NCBI GenBank assembly: GCA_037367355.1
Contig: CM074704.1
Span: 1 to 64,000 of the forward strand
Direction: 5' to 3'
DNA from: Neoscytalidium dimidiatum
Taxonomy: Eukaryota; Ascomycota; Dothideomycetes; Botryosphaeriales; Botryosphaeriaceae
Length of the DNA: 64,000 bases
Under the pieces are notes generated by a model. That model was not told the origin of the DNA and did no database searches. It saw only the letters and a list, made by a program, of their open reading frames with translations. Of the stretch, positions 41,892 through 52,195 are shown in pieces (position 1 is the stretch's first letter; each line of letters begins with the position of its first letter). The position numbers and the translations under genes were made by a program.

Positions 41892-43278
41892 CTACCGGTT
41901 GAGCTTCAGTGCGACCCTGTCCAACCTCTCACTGCACCAACGATTCACCTCACGCGAACCCCATTGTAGGACAGCAATCAGTGTGCGAAGAAACTGTGCG
42001 CAGCTATCGCGGTCAACGGCGCAGTCAAAGGTCGCAACCTTGGCCATGCAGTACGTGTGAGGCGTCGAATCGTCAGTTGGGTCGCTCCGATAATGCACCC
42101 ATAGTTCCATTACACTGCTCTGCGTGGCGATAGAGAAGGCTACGGGCATGGCGTGCGAAAGGGCAAGAGAATCGGCCGCAGGCGGGGCATCGTCGGATGA
42201 CGAAAGATCGTCCAGGCGTAGCAGGCTGTTTAGCATACAGACTCCACCTATAGCAGCCTGATTCTGCGCCTGGTACAGGGTTCCGCCCGTTGCGCCGGAC
42301 TTGGCTTCGACTATAAGGAAGGGAAAGCGGGCGCCGGCGGCAAGAGTAGGGTCGCTGACCAGACTGCCGTTGGCCTGGAGCTGATACAGGACCGTGTTAG
42401 CCCTGCGACTGAACGCGCGATCGGAAAATCCGACGAAGATGTCTGGACGGGGTGTCCTGAGGTCCAGAGAGCGTTTGGTCATGGCCGAAGCAGGAGGCAG
42501 TTGGCCACCGGCTGGAGGGTTGTGGGCAGCCTCCAGCTGACGTTTCTGCGGCACGAGGAGAGGAATATCCACGACGTATGGGTCGGGTTTCAGTTCGCGG
42601 GACCAGTCTGCGTCGGTCAGCGCCGGGAGATCATAAAGGGAGCGCCTTGAAACTTTGTCGCGTACCTCTCTCTGTAGCAACCTTGAGCTCTGCATCCCAT
42701 TTGCCGGAGTCTATTACGTTCTTCAGCAGGCTCTCCAACTCAGTGCGCCAGTCAGCCTCATTGCCACTGTCTGACTCCAGACGGCGGGCCCTAGTGTAGA
42801 AAAGGCCGAGAACGGTCTCAGCCAGCATCTTCAATCCCTCCTCGCCGGCGGCCTCTTGCTTCACAGCACTCACGGCGCGGCGGACGTGATCGGGCGCATC
42901 ATCCATGTGTGTGAAGTCGACGTTAGCAAGATGCAGGTTCTGATGGCGGTACAGCGTCTCATTGGGCCACTTGTTGCTGCGACTGGGGCTGGAGGAACGG
43001 CGGGACGAGGGCGGGAGCGAAGGTGGCAGCGAGGGAGTCGCATCGGCGGCGGTCTTCGAGGCCATCGCATCGCCAGGAGGCGAGGGGAGCGTGGGAGACG
43101 CAGGTGATGGAATAGAGCTAAGCCAACTCTCAATGCGGGACGGGGCGACGTAGGCGCGCCCGCCGTGGTCTGACGATGGGGATGGGCGCGGCCGCTTCGG
43201 CAGGTCCGAGTGGTGGCTGGCGGAGGCAGAAGGGGTCGGCGGGGCGGGTTCGGCCAAAGCAACCAGCTTACGTTTCAT
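41892..43278 (-). CDS. Fungal PD-(D/E)XK nuclease-like protein (copy 2), 442 aa
   Basis: There are two exons, 43278-42666 and 42607-41892 (443 codons). They are joined by a 58-nt intron with a GTACGC donor, CTGAC branch point and GCAG acceptor; the splice restores VATERDWSRELKPDPYVVD. The N-terminus (MKRKLVALAEPAPPTPSAS) is Pro/Ser-rich and disordered with a basic patch. The conserved core is RTPRPDIFVGFSDRAFSRRA, the strand FPFLIVEAKSGA with the ExK, and the helix YQAQNQAAIGGVCMLNSLL. This matches uncharacterised fungal proteins with a PD-(D/E)XK-like fold (DUF7924-type). It may have a nuclease or DNA-binding role, which is unproven. It is almost the same length as copy 1 at 15926-17260 but clearly diverged. 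Confidence 0.78.
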
Positions 43279-44380
43279 GGGCGCCCAGCTGGTAGCCCGG
43301 GGTGAGCGACGTTCACAAAGAGAGGAGGCGATGGCGATGCTGGTGAGTGCGAGGAGTCGCGGCTGATGTTGTGTTTGTTTGGGGGTGACGTCGCCGGGCA
43401 CGGACCGCGGAACATTACACTGCCAGGTAAGCGTATTCAACCTCAGCCGCCCGTGCGTGCCAAGATTACACCACTGTGCTGTACTACGCAGGGCAGTACT
43501 GTGTACTTCGCTATCCTAACCATCAATTACCCACCCCTAGCGCGCATCTGACAGCAACATAATTTTCACGCGCAGCTGAAGTCGTCACCAAACGAGAGCG
43601 CGAACGGCCATCACCATCCGTCACCGCGTCTCCGCTACGCGCCACGACTCGCAAACCGCCTGCCTCCGCCGGCCGTCGACTACCATCTCATCACAGCGCG
43701 TCCTTCGCTCGCCTTTTCCCGCAGAACTCTACTCTGGCCACATCCATCCCTGCTGTGTGGCGTCCCCACCGGCTGACCCTTCGATCATGATGCACATTCC
43801 AGCTCTGCGCAGACGCGGTTCTGAGCCCGTTCCTGCTGCGCCCGCCAGACACGATGTCACGTGTTGTGCCGCGAGAGAACTTCGCGCACTGTGCCTACCC
43901 CTTCTCACGCATCAATCATCGCCCTCCCGCAGCCAGGTCTCTAGCTTGCTGCCGGCGGCTCATTTCCCAGCTTATTTTTTCTCCAGGAAACCCACTGCAG
44001 CCGCCACAGGCGCTAGACGCCCTGTTCTGGCGTCATGTCCGCCGAAGACGCTTTGAAGCAGCAGTAACCTGGGCTTGCTTCGCACACGCACGCCTCTGTA
44101 GTCGCTCAATCAACAATGGCTCGTCCACTGATTCTTACGTGCTCCCACTGCGAGCTCATCGTTGCCGTTTCCATGCTGCCGACTGCTGTCTTCTTCTGAA
44201 TCACCCCGCTCCAGTCCTCTCGCAGTGTCATGTACCATGATGTCGTCCTCCTTACGTAACAAACATTACCGCTGTCTATATACACTCAGCTACGTGCCTA
44301 AAATCTTTCCTGTCGACAGCGCAAACCTTTCATTCTGTTCGTCTCTCACCGCTTATCCTAGCACTCATCGGTTCGTTGCG
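43279..44380. other. Divergent intergenic region, pyrimidine-rich
   Basis: About 1.1 kb lies between the second PD-(D/E)XK-like gene and the FAOX-like gene. ORFs at 43757-44240 on the plus strand are Cys/Pro/Ser-rich with no family and look like a C+T-rich promoter or leader. The bases before the FAOX ATG at 44381 hold no clear TATA box. Confidence 0.55.
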
Positions 44381-46260
44381 ATGGGAGAAACCAGCTCGGT
44401 CGCTATTGTCGGCGGTGTGTGACCCTCGTCGCATCGGTTTACCCGCGTCGTTCTTCACTGACTCAATAGAAAAGCGGGCCTGTTCGGCCTTTCACTGGCT
44501 GTTGCATTGCGAGAGAGGAGTGCGTGCTCAACTGGCAACGAAGGCACAGATTCTGCTGTTTGACCGAGTTCTAGACCACCAAGTCACCCTTTTCGACCAG
44601 CACAGATACAATGAGACCAACCACCGGCCCGGGACGGACCCTACCGTGCAAGCAGCTTCCGTTGGCGAAAACAAGATAGTAAGTGGGCGGGCACGATCAA
44701 CCTCGGATATCTCCCGCTGACACAGATGTCTTTCAAGTTCCGAGCACCGTACGGGACAAAGGCCCGTTATCAACGGCTCGCGATGGAGAGCCGTGCAGCT
44801 TGGTTGCAGCTCAATGAGACGCGCAGGCGAGCACAGCTACCAGACGAGGACGAGGACGCTGCCAGAACAGATCTCTTTGTTGGGTGCGGCATGCTCCGCG
44901 TGCAGCCGTCAGAAGAACTCGGAGCCTTGGAGAAGGAGACACTGGCGAGCATGGAGCGTGCCGGCCTGCGTGATACGCAATTCATCAAGAGCGATGTTGC
45001 CGACCGCGAGCGTGCAGCTAGCCGAGGATGGGCGCCCAAGTTGCTTGACTTCGATATCCCAGGTGCGCCGCTGCAGAAGACCTACGAGGCCGTCCTTGAC
45101 TCTCTTGCGGGGTTCACAAGATGCAGCGAGGCATGCGCTTATCTGCAAGGGGTGGCCGCTGCGAAAGGTGTGGGGTTCAAGTTTGGACTCGAGGAGGGAG
45201 CGTTTGACTCCCTTGTCACGGAAGAGATTTCGGATCCCCCAGCACCGAAGCGAGCAATAGGCCTGAAGACTAAGGACGGGGCGTTCCACAAGGCGGATGT
45301 GGTAGTTATCGCCGGTTCGTATAACGACTACCCCTTCACATCAGCTCCTAACACCTGCCTCTCCACAGCTGGATCTTTCTCGGCGCAGCTGCTCCCCGAT
45401 TTGTCATATCACCTCGAGTCATCGTGCGGTAGCATAGCAACGTTCAAGATTGACAAAGAGAACAATCACCCTGTGGACGAAGTACTCGCCAGAGAAATTC
45501 CCCGTGCTTACGTGGAAGAGCGCACCGCGTGATGGGGATGGAAAAGACACGGGCAGTGTTTACGTGTTTCCTCGGACCTCGGATGGCCTTGTAAAGATCG
45601 GCTACCGCGGTATCAAGGTACGTATGCTGCATTGCACGGCCCCCTTGCATGCGCTTACGTTTCCTACCTCCAGTTCACGAACTTTCAGGCGGCTCCCCCT
45701 GGCACTCCTTTCACTCAAGACAATCAGTGGTCTATACCGCTTCCACCAGGAGACTCGAAGGCTCTCCCACAGCCTGCTGTAGATGCAATAAGAACCTTCG
45801 TCTCGATCTTCCTCCCAGAGCTCAAGGATATCCCTTTTCATTCGACAAAGTTGTGCTGGTACACCGATTCACTGGACAATTCCTTCGTGGTAAGCAGGAC
45901 CAATAAAACGTGCATACGCTCCGTTTGACAAACGGCATTGACAGATCGACTACGTGCCAAATTACGCCGAGAATTCGGTATTCGTCTGTACCGGCGGTAG
46001 CGGACACGGTGCCAAGTTCTTACCAGTCCTCGGAGACGTGAGTCCATCGTACATGAACGGCATTCCGAAGTCTTCGCTAAGCTGACAAGTTCGTTAAGCA
46101 TGCGGCAGATGTTTTCGAGAACGGCGATCGGAGCTCGTCGTACATGCGAGAATTTTGGCATTGGCGCAATGATGTCCCAAGGCGCAACGGCCTTGAGGAG
46201 GGGCCCACCGGACCTCGGAACATTGGGATAAAGGTAACTTCTGTCATTGAATTTCACTGA
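44381..46260 (+). pseudogene. Fructosyl amino acid oxidase / sarcosine-oxidase-like gene with a +1 frameshift
   Basis: Eight exons are evident: 44381-44414, 44475-44519, 44575-44678, 44726-45314, 45369-45617, 45674-45889, 45945-46037 and 46099-46260. The FAD-binding start VAIVGAGLFGLSLAVAL crosses intron 1, with VTLFDQHRY at the second beta strand. Later segments are VVIAAGSFSAQLLPDL, KLCWYTDSLDNSFVIDYVP with the Cys that carries FAD in amadoriases, and [19 protein letters not shown]. The exons total 1492 nt, one too many. Frame is lost between TFKIDKENNH (ends near 45472) and LWTKYSPEKFPVLTW, so a single-base insertion lies at about 45465-45480. An intact enzyme would oxidise Amadori products or N-methyl amino acids, releasing H2O2. 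A sequencing error is the alternative. Confidence 0.8.
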
Positions 46261-46672
46261 GTTGGGAAGTTCGGTCCACATGGATTGGGATTCTGAGCGC
46301 CTCAGACCGGGGCCGGAACAGGGGAAGGGTAGTTTCTATGACAGTAGTTGCCATTAATGCGCGCACAATCTCTGCCCGGCTCCGCCCAGACGCTGTCCAG
46401 GCGGAATAAAATAACAAGAATCGTAAGCCTTATGCTAAGAAGAGACAAGACGCCGCAGCAATTCTTGCCGATATCCACCAGCTAGCATGTCCCACTATGT
46501 TCGACAAGGCTTTTGGCGAGGTCGCAGCCGTGCCGCATTGCTACTAGTCCTACTATAAAGCTTGCGCTGACTCCCAAGTCTTCTTCTGCCCGGTGTCGAG
46601 TTATCAAAAGCCGAATCCTACACATACTGCTTCTTTCCCTACTTTGCTTCTGGACCCTACCATTACCCCGCC
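46261..46672. promoter_or_regulatory. Promoter region of DAL5-type transporter, TATAAAG at 46554-46560
   Basis: TATAAAG lies 113 bases before the ATG at 46673 in an otherwise gene-free 412-bp stretch. The minus ORF at 46482-46679 is a shadow. Confidence 0.45.
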
Positions 46673-48592
46673 ATGTCACCGGACAAATTTGAGTCTGCCA
46701 GCGCTGCTAGAAACCCTGGTCCAGCATCAGGTATGCCACAAACACTATTACACTCACGCAGAGTTCTACGCTAAGCTAGATATAGGCGGAGAGAAGGAAG
46801 CATGCGTCCGGGCGGAACCTAGCCAGCATGCCGTCTCTCTGAAAGACATTGACGACACTACAGTTTTCTACAATCTGAATAAGGACCGAGTAGGACCCCT
46901 CACGCCTGAGATTGAAGGCCGAATCGTTCGCAAGAACTTCTGGTTCCTTCTGGCTCAAACGTGGTGGATTGCCTTTTGCATACACCTCGACAAGTCGACC
47001 CTGTCTCAAGCTAGCACCATGGGCATCTTCAAAGACGTTTCTATGGCGAAGTCGGAATACAACAAGGTCTTCGTCGTTTTCTACACCGGCTATCTCATCG
47101 CACTTTGGCCAGGTGCCGTTATCTCGCAACGGGTCGGCCAAAAGCATTTCATAACGGGCTCTCTATTTCTTTGGGCTCTATTGCTAGGAATGCATCCGCT
47201 CGTCAAGACGGGGAAGCAGCTCATCTGTCTACGCTTTCTTCTCGGAATGGTTAGTTCAGCCGGTACCAGCTTTCGATAAAGACAATCGCTAATATCGCGG
47301 GACCTCAGACGGAATCGCAAATCGTGCCGAGCACCACAGTGGTGCACCAGGCCTTCTTTCCTCCCAAGAAAAGTCCGTGGGTGCAGCTACTCTGGTGGGC
47401 ATCAGGGAGCTTTGCAAACGTGCTCCTGACCATGGTTGCCTACAAGCTTATCAAAGATGACGGCGTCGGCGTACTCGTCGGTGGGATTTCATCTTGGAAG
47501 TGGCTGCACATCATTTGCGTCGTCATCACTATGGCGGTCTTTATCCCGCTTGTGATGTTCCTTCCGAACTCTCCTGTGGACGCGAAATGGCTATCCGCGG
47601 AAGAAAAAGTACACACGATCGCCATGATACGCCAAGAGCGCGCCGGTATCGCGAACTCGGCGTTCAAATGGCCCCAAGTACGCGAGTGCTTCACCGACCT
47701 GAAGAGCTGGTTGTTCATGTAAGCCTTCACCGTTCGCTCGTGGTCAACATCGCTCGCTAATGCGCTCCAGCTTCCATATGTTCTTCAATGAGCTCCCGAA
47801 CAATACCTCGCAGCAGCTTCCTCTCATCATCGTCGGGTTCGGTTTCACTCCCGCGGAGAGCGCCCTCTTCAACCTCGCGAAACCATTGATTGGCTCGGTG
47901 CTGATCCTTGTTTATGCTTGGATGCTTTACAGTACACGTCTCGGCACCGGATACACATGCGCAATCTCTTACGTACCATGCTTCGTGGGTGGTATAATGG
48001 AGGTCAGTCACTGCGATCCATTGTAGGTTGCTTGAGCTAACTGCTCTATTACTCGCACAGCTTGCTTCGCCGTGGTCGAACAAGATCGCACTCGTCGTCG
48101 GCACTCAGATTTCCACGTTCAAGCCTTCTTACCTTCTCGGCCTCTCCTGGGCCGGGACAACGACGACTGGCTACACCAAAAAGCTGTTCGTCTTATTGAG
48201 CTGCGTCGTCGCCGCGTCCGTTGCAAACATGATATCGCCGGAGTAAGTTTCACCGCACAACACTGCTCTCCCTCTCTTCCAAGGAGTTCCTCCAGAGTAG
48301 AACGCTTAAAAAGATATTCGCACGAACCAGGTTCTGGCAAGACAAATACAAGCCGCGGTACCGGCTGCCTTGGGCGTTCATGACGGCTTTCTGGTTTATT
48401 TCACCGGCCATGTGCTTGATCATTCGCTGGTATCTCGCACACGAGAACACCCGGCGTCGGCACATGCGTGAGCACATTGGCACCGCGAATGATCATGAGG
48501 TTCTCGACACGGGGAGCCAGGTCATCTCCATCGACGAGAAAGACCTTGATCAGACGGATTGTCAGAACCTTCGGTTCGTGTACCCGCTTTGA
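46673..48592 (+). CDS. MFS transporter, DAL5/allantoate-permease family (ACS), 543 aa
   Basis: Exons are 46673-46730, 46762-47249, 47309-47718, 47771-48002, 48061-48242 and 48331-48592 (544 codons). The cytosolic N-terminus ends in RRK-type basic residues before FWFLLAQTWWIAFCIHLDKS, the first helix, with Asp-Lys as in anion:cation symporters. Twelve hydrophobic segments are apparent, with RFLLGM at the helix 4 end, a large central loop (WLSAEEKVHTIAMIRQERAG) and NELPNNTSQQLPLIIVGFGF leading the second half. The tail EFWQDKYKPRYRLPWAFM plus NTRRRHMREHIG is typical of the family. It probably imports ureides, dipeptides or carboxylates with H+. The first intron is only 31 nt; without it no ATG starts the frame. 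Confidence 0.85.
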
Positions 48593-49351
48593 GGCCTGCG
48601 TCACTTGCTGCGAGGTCAAGCGTGATAAAGACGGCCCAGAGATGAGTTCAAGCGCCTTTACGGCTGGGCCATTGCATATGAATTGGAGTGTGTAGGAAAA
48701 CCAAGGCGGGGGAGAACAAGGACAACGGATTGAAAATCAAGGAATATCAACTCCATAGGTTGATTAGGAGGAGTGTAGACGCAACGAGTACTCCATTGTC
48801 TCCCAATTAAGGAAACCATCTCATCGCCTCCACTCGTTCGATATCTTGACGGCATTAATACATATGAACTCTAAGCAGAACTCAAATTTTGGCTTCACAG
48901 TTTTGATCTGTGCGATTGCAGAACAGACATCATTATACTATGAAATTAAAACGTTGAAGCAGTATTCGTCCACCGCAATGGAGTTTCACTGTGATCAATG
49001 CCCTTCTGATTCCTAAGAACAGATCATCCGACATACCCTGACCCTCATAAAAATCCACCTTCACGAAAATTTGGCATCAGGAGTCTGTGCATCACCTATT
49101 AGTGTTCTCTAACAAAAGAAATGGCCCTTTCATAAGGCTAACATTCAGGCTCTACACATGTTCCTACAGTGAGCACCGTATTATCTATGTACTAATCTCC
49201 TATCTAAAGAGGTATTGTCTACATACATCTTCATCCTTAGAAAGAGCCGAGCACACAATATAAAGGAGACTCGACTCGGTTTATACATCATCGGCGACTA
49301 CCTTTTCCATGTACGTTTCTCGAAGCGGCGGAAACAACAACAAGTACCCAT
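48593..49351. other. Convergent intergenic region
   Basis: This AT-rich 760 bp lies between the transporter and the convergent amidase gene. No supported gene is present; the minus ORF at 48658-48855 is unassigned. Confidence 0.6.
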
Positions 49352-51292
49352 CTACGCCGGGTAAAGCCTCGGCCCCGCCGCCACCGGCCGCACGATGCCT
49401 TCAGCCTCAAGCTGCCCCACAGGAGCAGCCAGCATGCCATCGCAGCCGCGCGCGACCAGCAGGTTCACCACGACAGGCAGATGCTCGTCGCGGCCCGACA
49501 CGGCGCTGCGGTACGCGACCTCGCCGATCGGCACGGCCGCCTCGGGCGCGCCCGCGAACCCGGCGATGGTCCAGTCCGCGAACCCGAGCGGCGGCTCCAG
49601 CCTGGGCGCGTCGACGTACGCGTCGCGGTAGCTGGGGACGCCCGCCGCGCCCATGTACACGTACACGCCCTCGGAGCAGGCGGCGGCGTCCGGCCGCCCG
49701 AAGCCGGCGCTGCGCCACCAGGTGCGGAAGGCGGTCATGTTGCGCACCGCGTCCGCGTGCTGGGCGGCGTGGGCGCGGCCCCAGGCCCAGCGGGCGCGGG
49801 GGTTGGGGTTGATGAAGGGGCGAGCGCCGCCGTGGCGGGCTGCGTAGTCGGCGAGGAGGGGCGCGCCCAGGAGGTTGTACTGGTCCACCGAGGTGAGGAC
49901 GGCGTAGGTCTGGTTGAGCAGCTCGTCGAGGTTGGCGGCGGCCGAGCTGTTGGCGGAGGTTGAGTTATTGTTGTTGTTGCGGCTTCCTTCCCAGTGCTGA
50001 CGCACGTTCACGACGAAGCTGTTACCGCCGAGGAAGCGTTCGAGGCGGCCGACGAAGGCGTTGAAGAGGGCGAGCGGCTCCGGAAGCGCTGCTTCAGATG
50101 AGTTGCTCGATACATATATGCTGCGCGGGTATGCGGAGAAGTTGGCTGCGCCATTAGCGCCATCGTACCGGTGATGAGCAACGTCTGACCAAAGAGCAGC
50201 GCTGCGGGCGAAGACGCCGGCAGCGTCCAGGTGCGGTGACAGCGGGAGCACGCCATCCATGGACACTGCGCCGGTGGATGGCCGGTTTCCGAACACGCCG
50301 TTCAAGCGAGCTGGGCTCCGCATCGAGCCGCCGGTGTCACTCCCGATGGCGATGTCGAGCCAGTTGTACGCTGCGATTGCAACCGCCGATCCCGTAGAAG
50401 AGCCAGATGGCTGCTGGTACCCGTCGCCACGAGGGTTGAACGGGCAGTGTACATCCACCCAGTCGGCTGTCGGTCGATCGCCATTCGCGAATTGCGCGGT
50501 TCCGGTCTTGCCAACAAGGACGGCACCTAGGCTGATTAAGCGTTGTACGGAGGCCGCGGTAGTGTTCTGCATGTCGTAGACAGAGTAGTAGGCACGGCTT
50601 CCACCACTGGTCTTTAGCCCGCTCACGTGGAAAATATCCTTGACGGCCATGCGAAGTCCTGCGAGAGGCCGGGACGCCGATCTAGTGTAATACAGCCTTG
50701 ATGGGACCGCAACACTTCTTGTCATCAGATCACCAGTTATTGCTAGGAGGAGGAGGAATCCACCGTTCTCATTGCTAACTGCAGGTTGCGTAAAAGCGAG
50801 ATGATCATCAGGATAGAGCCGGTAGGCCCTAAAAATTTTCCCAGTGGCGGCGGAGACGAAGTAGGGGCCGCTCGGGATCGGAGCGCTCAGTACAGCAGCA
50901 AGGACACCGTGGACGCTGGAATCCGTGGTCATCACAACCTTGGTACCATAGTGCTGTCGTGTGAATGACGCGCAGGCTTCCGGAATAGGTGCTGTCACGT
51001 TGTTTGGTTCACTCTGGGCGACGAAGATAGCCTGCAGAAAAGCATGCTGGAACACGTCATCCTGATCCTTGTAGCCAGCGATTCTCGAGTTGTACTCCTG
51101 TACGGAGAGAGATTTGCCGGGTCTAGCATGGATCACTGTGAGAGGGAATATATCCTGGCCGGAAAACGCCTCCCCGAATTGTTTGGATGGAAGTGGTTGA
51201 AGCTGCGCAACGGCAGCTCCTCCAACGTAAAACGAAATATTGTCAAGTGTCGTAACTTCAATTGCCCTCGTCGACTTGTATAGTGGCAACAT
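49352..51292 (-). CDS. Amidase-signature family hydrolase, at least 646 aa
   Basis: One long open frame. The first 190 residues form the Arp1/scytalone-dehydratase-like leader domain found on many fungal amidases (LDNISFYVGGAAVAQL). The amidase-signature core follows: AVKDIFHVSGL supplies the catalytic Lys, then QQPSGSSTGSAVAIAAYNWL and IGSDTGGSMRSPA supply the cis-Ser and nucleophile Ser. A Gly/Ser-rich ...PVVVNLLVARGCDGMLAAPV closes it. An insert with an Asn run (RNNNNNSTS) lies near residue 440. The chosen frame start (ATG 51292) lacks a secretion signal, while MGRALAFFLSGCSCILCILV sits just upstream at 51360 in another frame, so the true 5' end may be spliced or frameshifted. It hydrolyses amides or esters; the substrate is unknown. 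Confidence 0.82.
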   Translation of the reverse strand: MLPLYKSTRAIEVTTLDNISFYVGGAAVAQLQPLPSKQFGEAFSGQDIFPLTVIHARPGKSLSVQEYNSRIAGYKDQDDVFQHAFLQAIFVAQSEPNNVTAPIPEACASFTRQHYGTKVVMTTDSSVHGVLAAVLSAPIPSGPYFVSAATGKIFRAYRLYPDDHLAFTQPAVSNENGGFLLLLAITGDLMTRSVAVPSRLYYTRSASRPLAGLRMAVKDIFHVSGLKTSGGSRAYYSVYDMQNTTAASVQRLISLGAVLVGKTGTAQFANGDRPTADWVDVHCPFNPRGDGYQQPSGSSTGSAVAIAAYNWLDIAIGSDTGGSMRSPARLNGVFGNRPSTGAVSMDGVLPLSPHLDAAGVFARSAALWSDVAHHRYDGANGAANFSAYPRSIYVSSNSSEAALPEPLALFNAFVGRLERFLGGNSFVVNVRQHWEGSRNNNNNSTSANSSAAANLDELLNQTYAVLTSVDQYNLLGAPLLADYAARHGGARPFINPNPRARWAWGRAHAAQHADAVRNMTAFRTWWRSAGFGRPDAAACSEGVYVYMGAAGVPSYRDAYVDAPRLEPPLGFADWTIAGFAGAPEAAVPIGEVAYRSAVSGRDEHLPVVVNLLVARGCDGMLAAPVGQLEAEGIVRPVAAGPRLYPA

Positions 51293-51659
51293 GCCTGGGA
51301 AACGAGAATGCAGAGAATACAGCTGCAGCCACTAAGGAAGAAGGCCAACGCGCGGCCCACGGCATAGCTGCTGTACTGACCAAAGGCGATGTTCTGACCG
51401 CAGAAGCAAATTTTAATTGCATTTAAGTATAATTAAAGGACTCAGAAAATGCTCAAGGCAGCCTCCCAGCACCATGATGGATTTGCTGTTGCGCGTAGTA
51501 TGTAGGTTAACCCAAGTTTGCCGTAACCCCACACACCATGATGTCCTGGCCCAGAGGCAATGGGAAATAACGCACAGCTTGACAGGCATTGACTAATAAA
51601 GAATACTGTTCGCACTATATGCCCCTGATCGTCGTGTCGACAGTACGGAGCGAGCAGCA

Positions 51660-52195
51660 ATGACAGCGATTGCGGCTCACGAGGATGTCACGCACTCCTT
51701 GACCTTCTCATCTGGGCTCGGCGCCTCGTCGACGCTGCTGGCCGGCCTGTCATTTGCATGGCAAGCCTCTACGGAGGCACCCATAAGTACCTCACTAGTG
51801 GGGACTAAATTTATCGGAAGCATCCTAATATTGACTGTTCGGGCCGAAGTGCGAATTAGCTATGATGGACTAATCGTACCATACCCACGGCGGCGGACGT
51901 GCCCAGACTCGGATATGCCCCCCACTATATTTGGGGAGGATTTGAGCCATTCTCACAAACAGATCATCGTTATCGGGACAACCGTGTGGAGATCAGTCTA
52001 CGGGTGTCTCTTATAGGAACAATTATTCCCAGACGCTTCCTGGAGTATTACGGCAAAATCACCCTCGAGCGCTTCCCAAGGCGTTCGTCGGCAAGACACC
52101 AGCTTACAAGACCACAGATGAGGGCAATACCAAGATGTCCAACCCCTTCGCCGGTGCCTCTTTCGCATGCCCTGAGTCCCGAGAGTTGCAATGAA
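51660..52195 (+). other. Unidentified coding-like fragment with a frame break
   Basis: The frame of 51899 onward reads VPRLGYAPHYIWGGFEPFS, then ISLRVSLIGTIIPRRFLEYY and GKITLERFP. The neighbouring frame then continues as KAFVGKTPAYKTTDEGNTKM and SNPFAGASFACPESRELQ before TGA near 52193. The switch would be repaired by one extra C in the CCC run near 52075. The composition looks like the end of a real protein that I cannot name. It lies directly before the SDR pseudogene and may be part of its 5' neighbour. Confidence 0.3.

Noticed and set aside
42607..42666. Apparent frameshift between the two ORFs of the second PD-(D/E)XK-like gene
   Set aside because: A 58-nt intron with GTACGC donor, CTGAC branch and GCAG acceptor restores one frame of 443 codons.
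49309..49812. Plus ORF with very Arg/Pro-rich translation
   Set aside because: It is antisense to the C-terminal half of the amidase, which carries family motifs.
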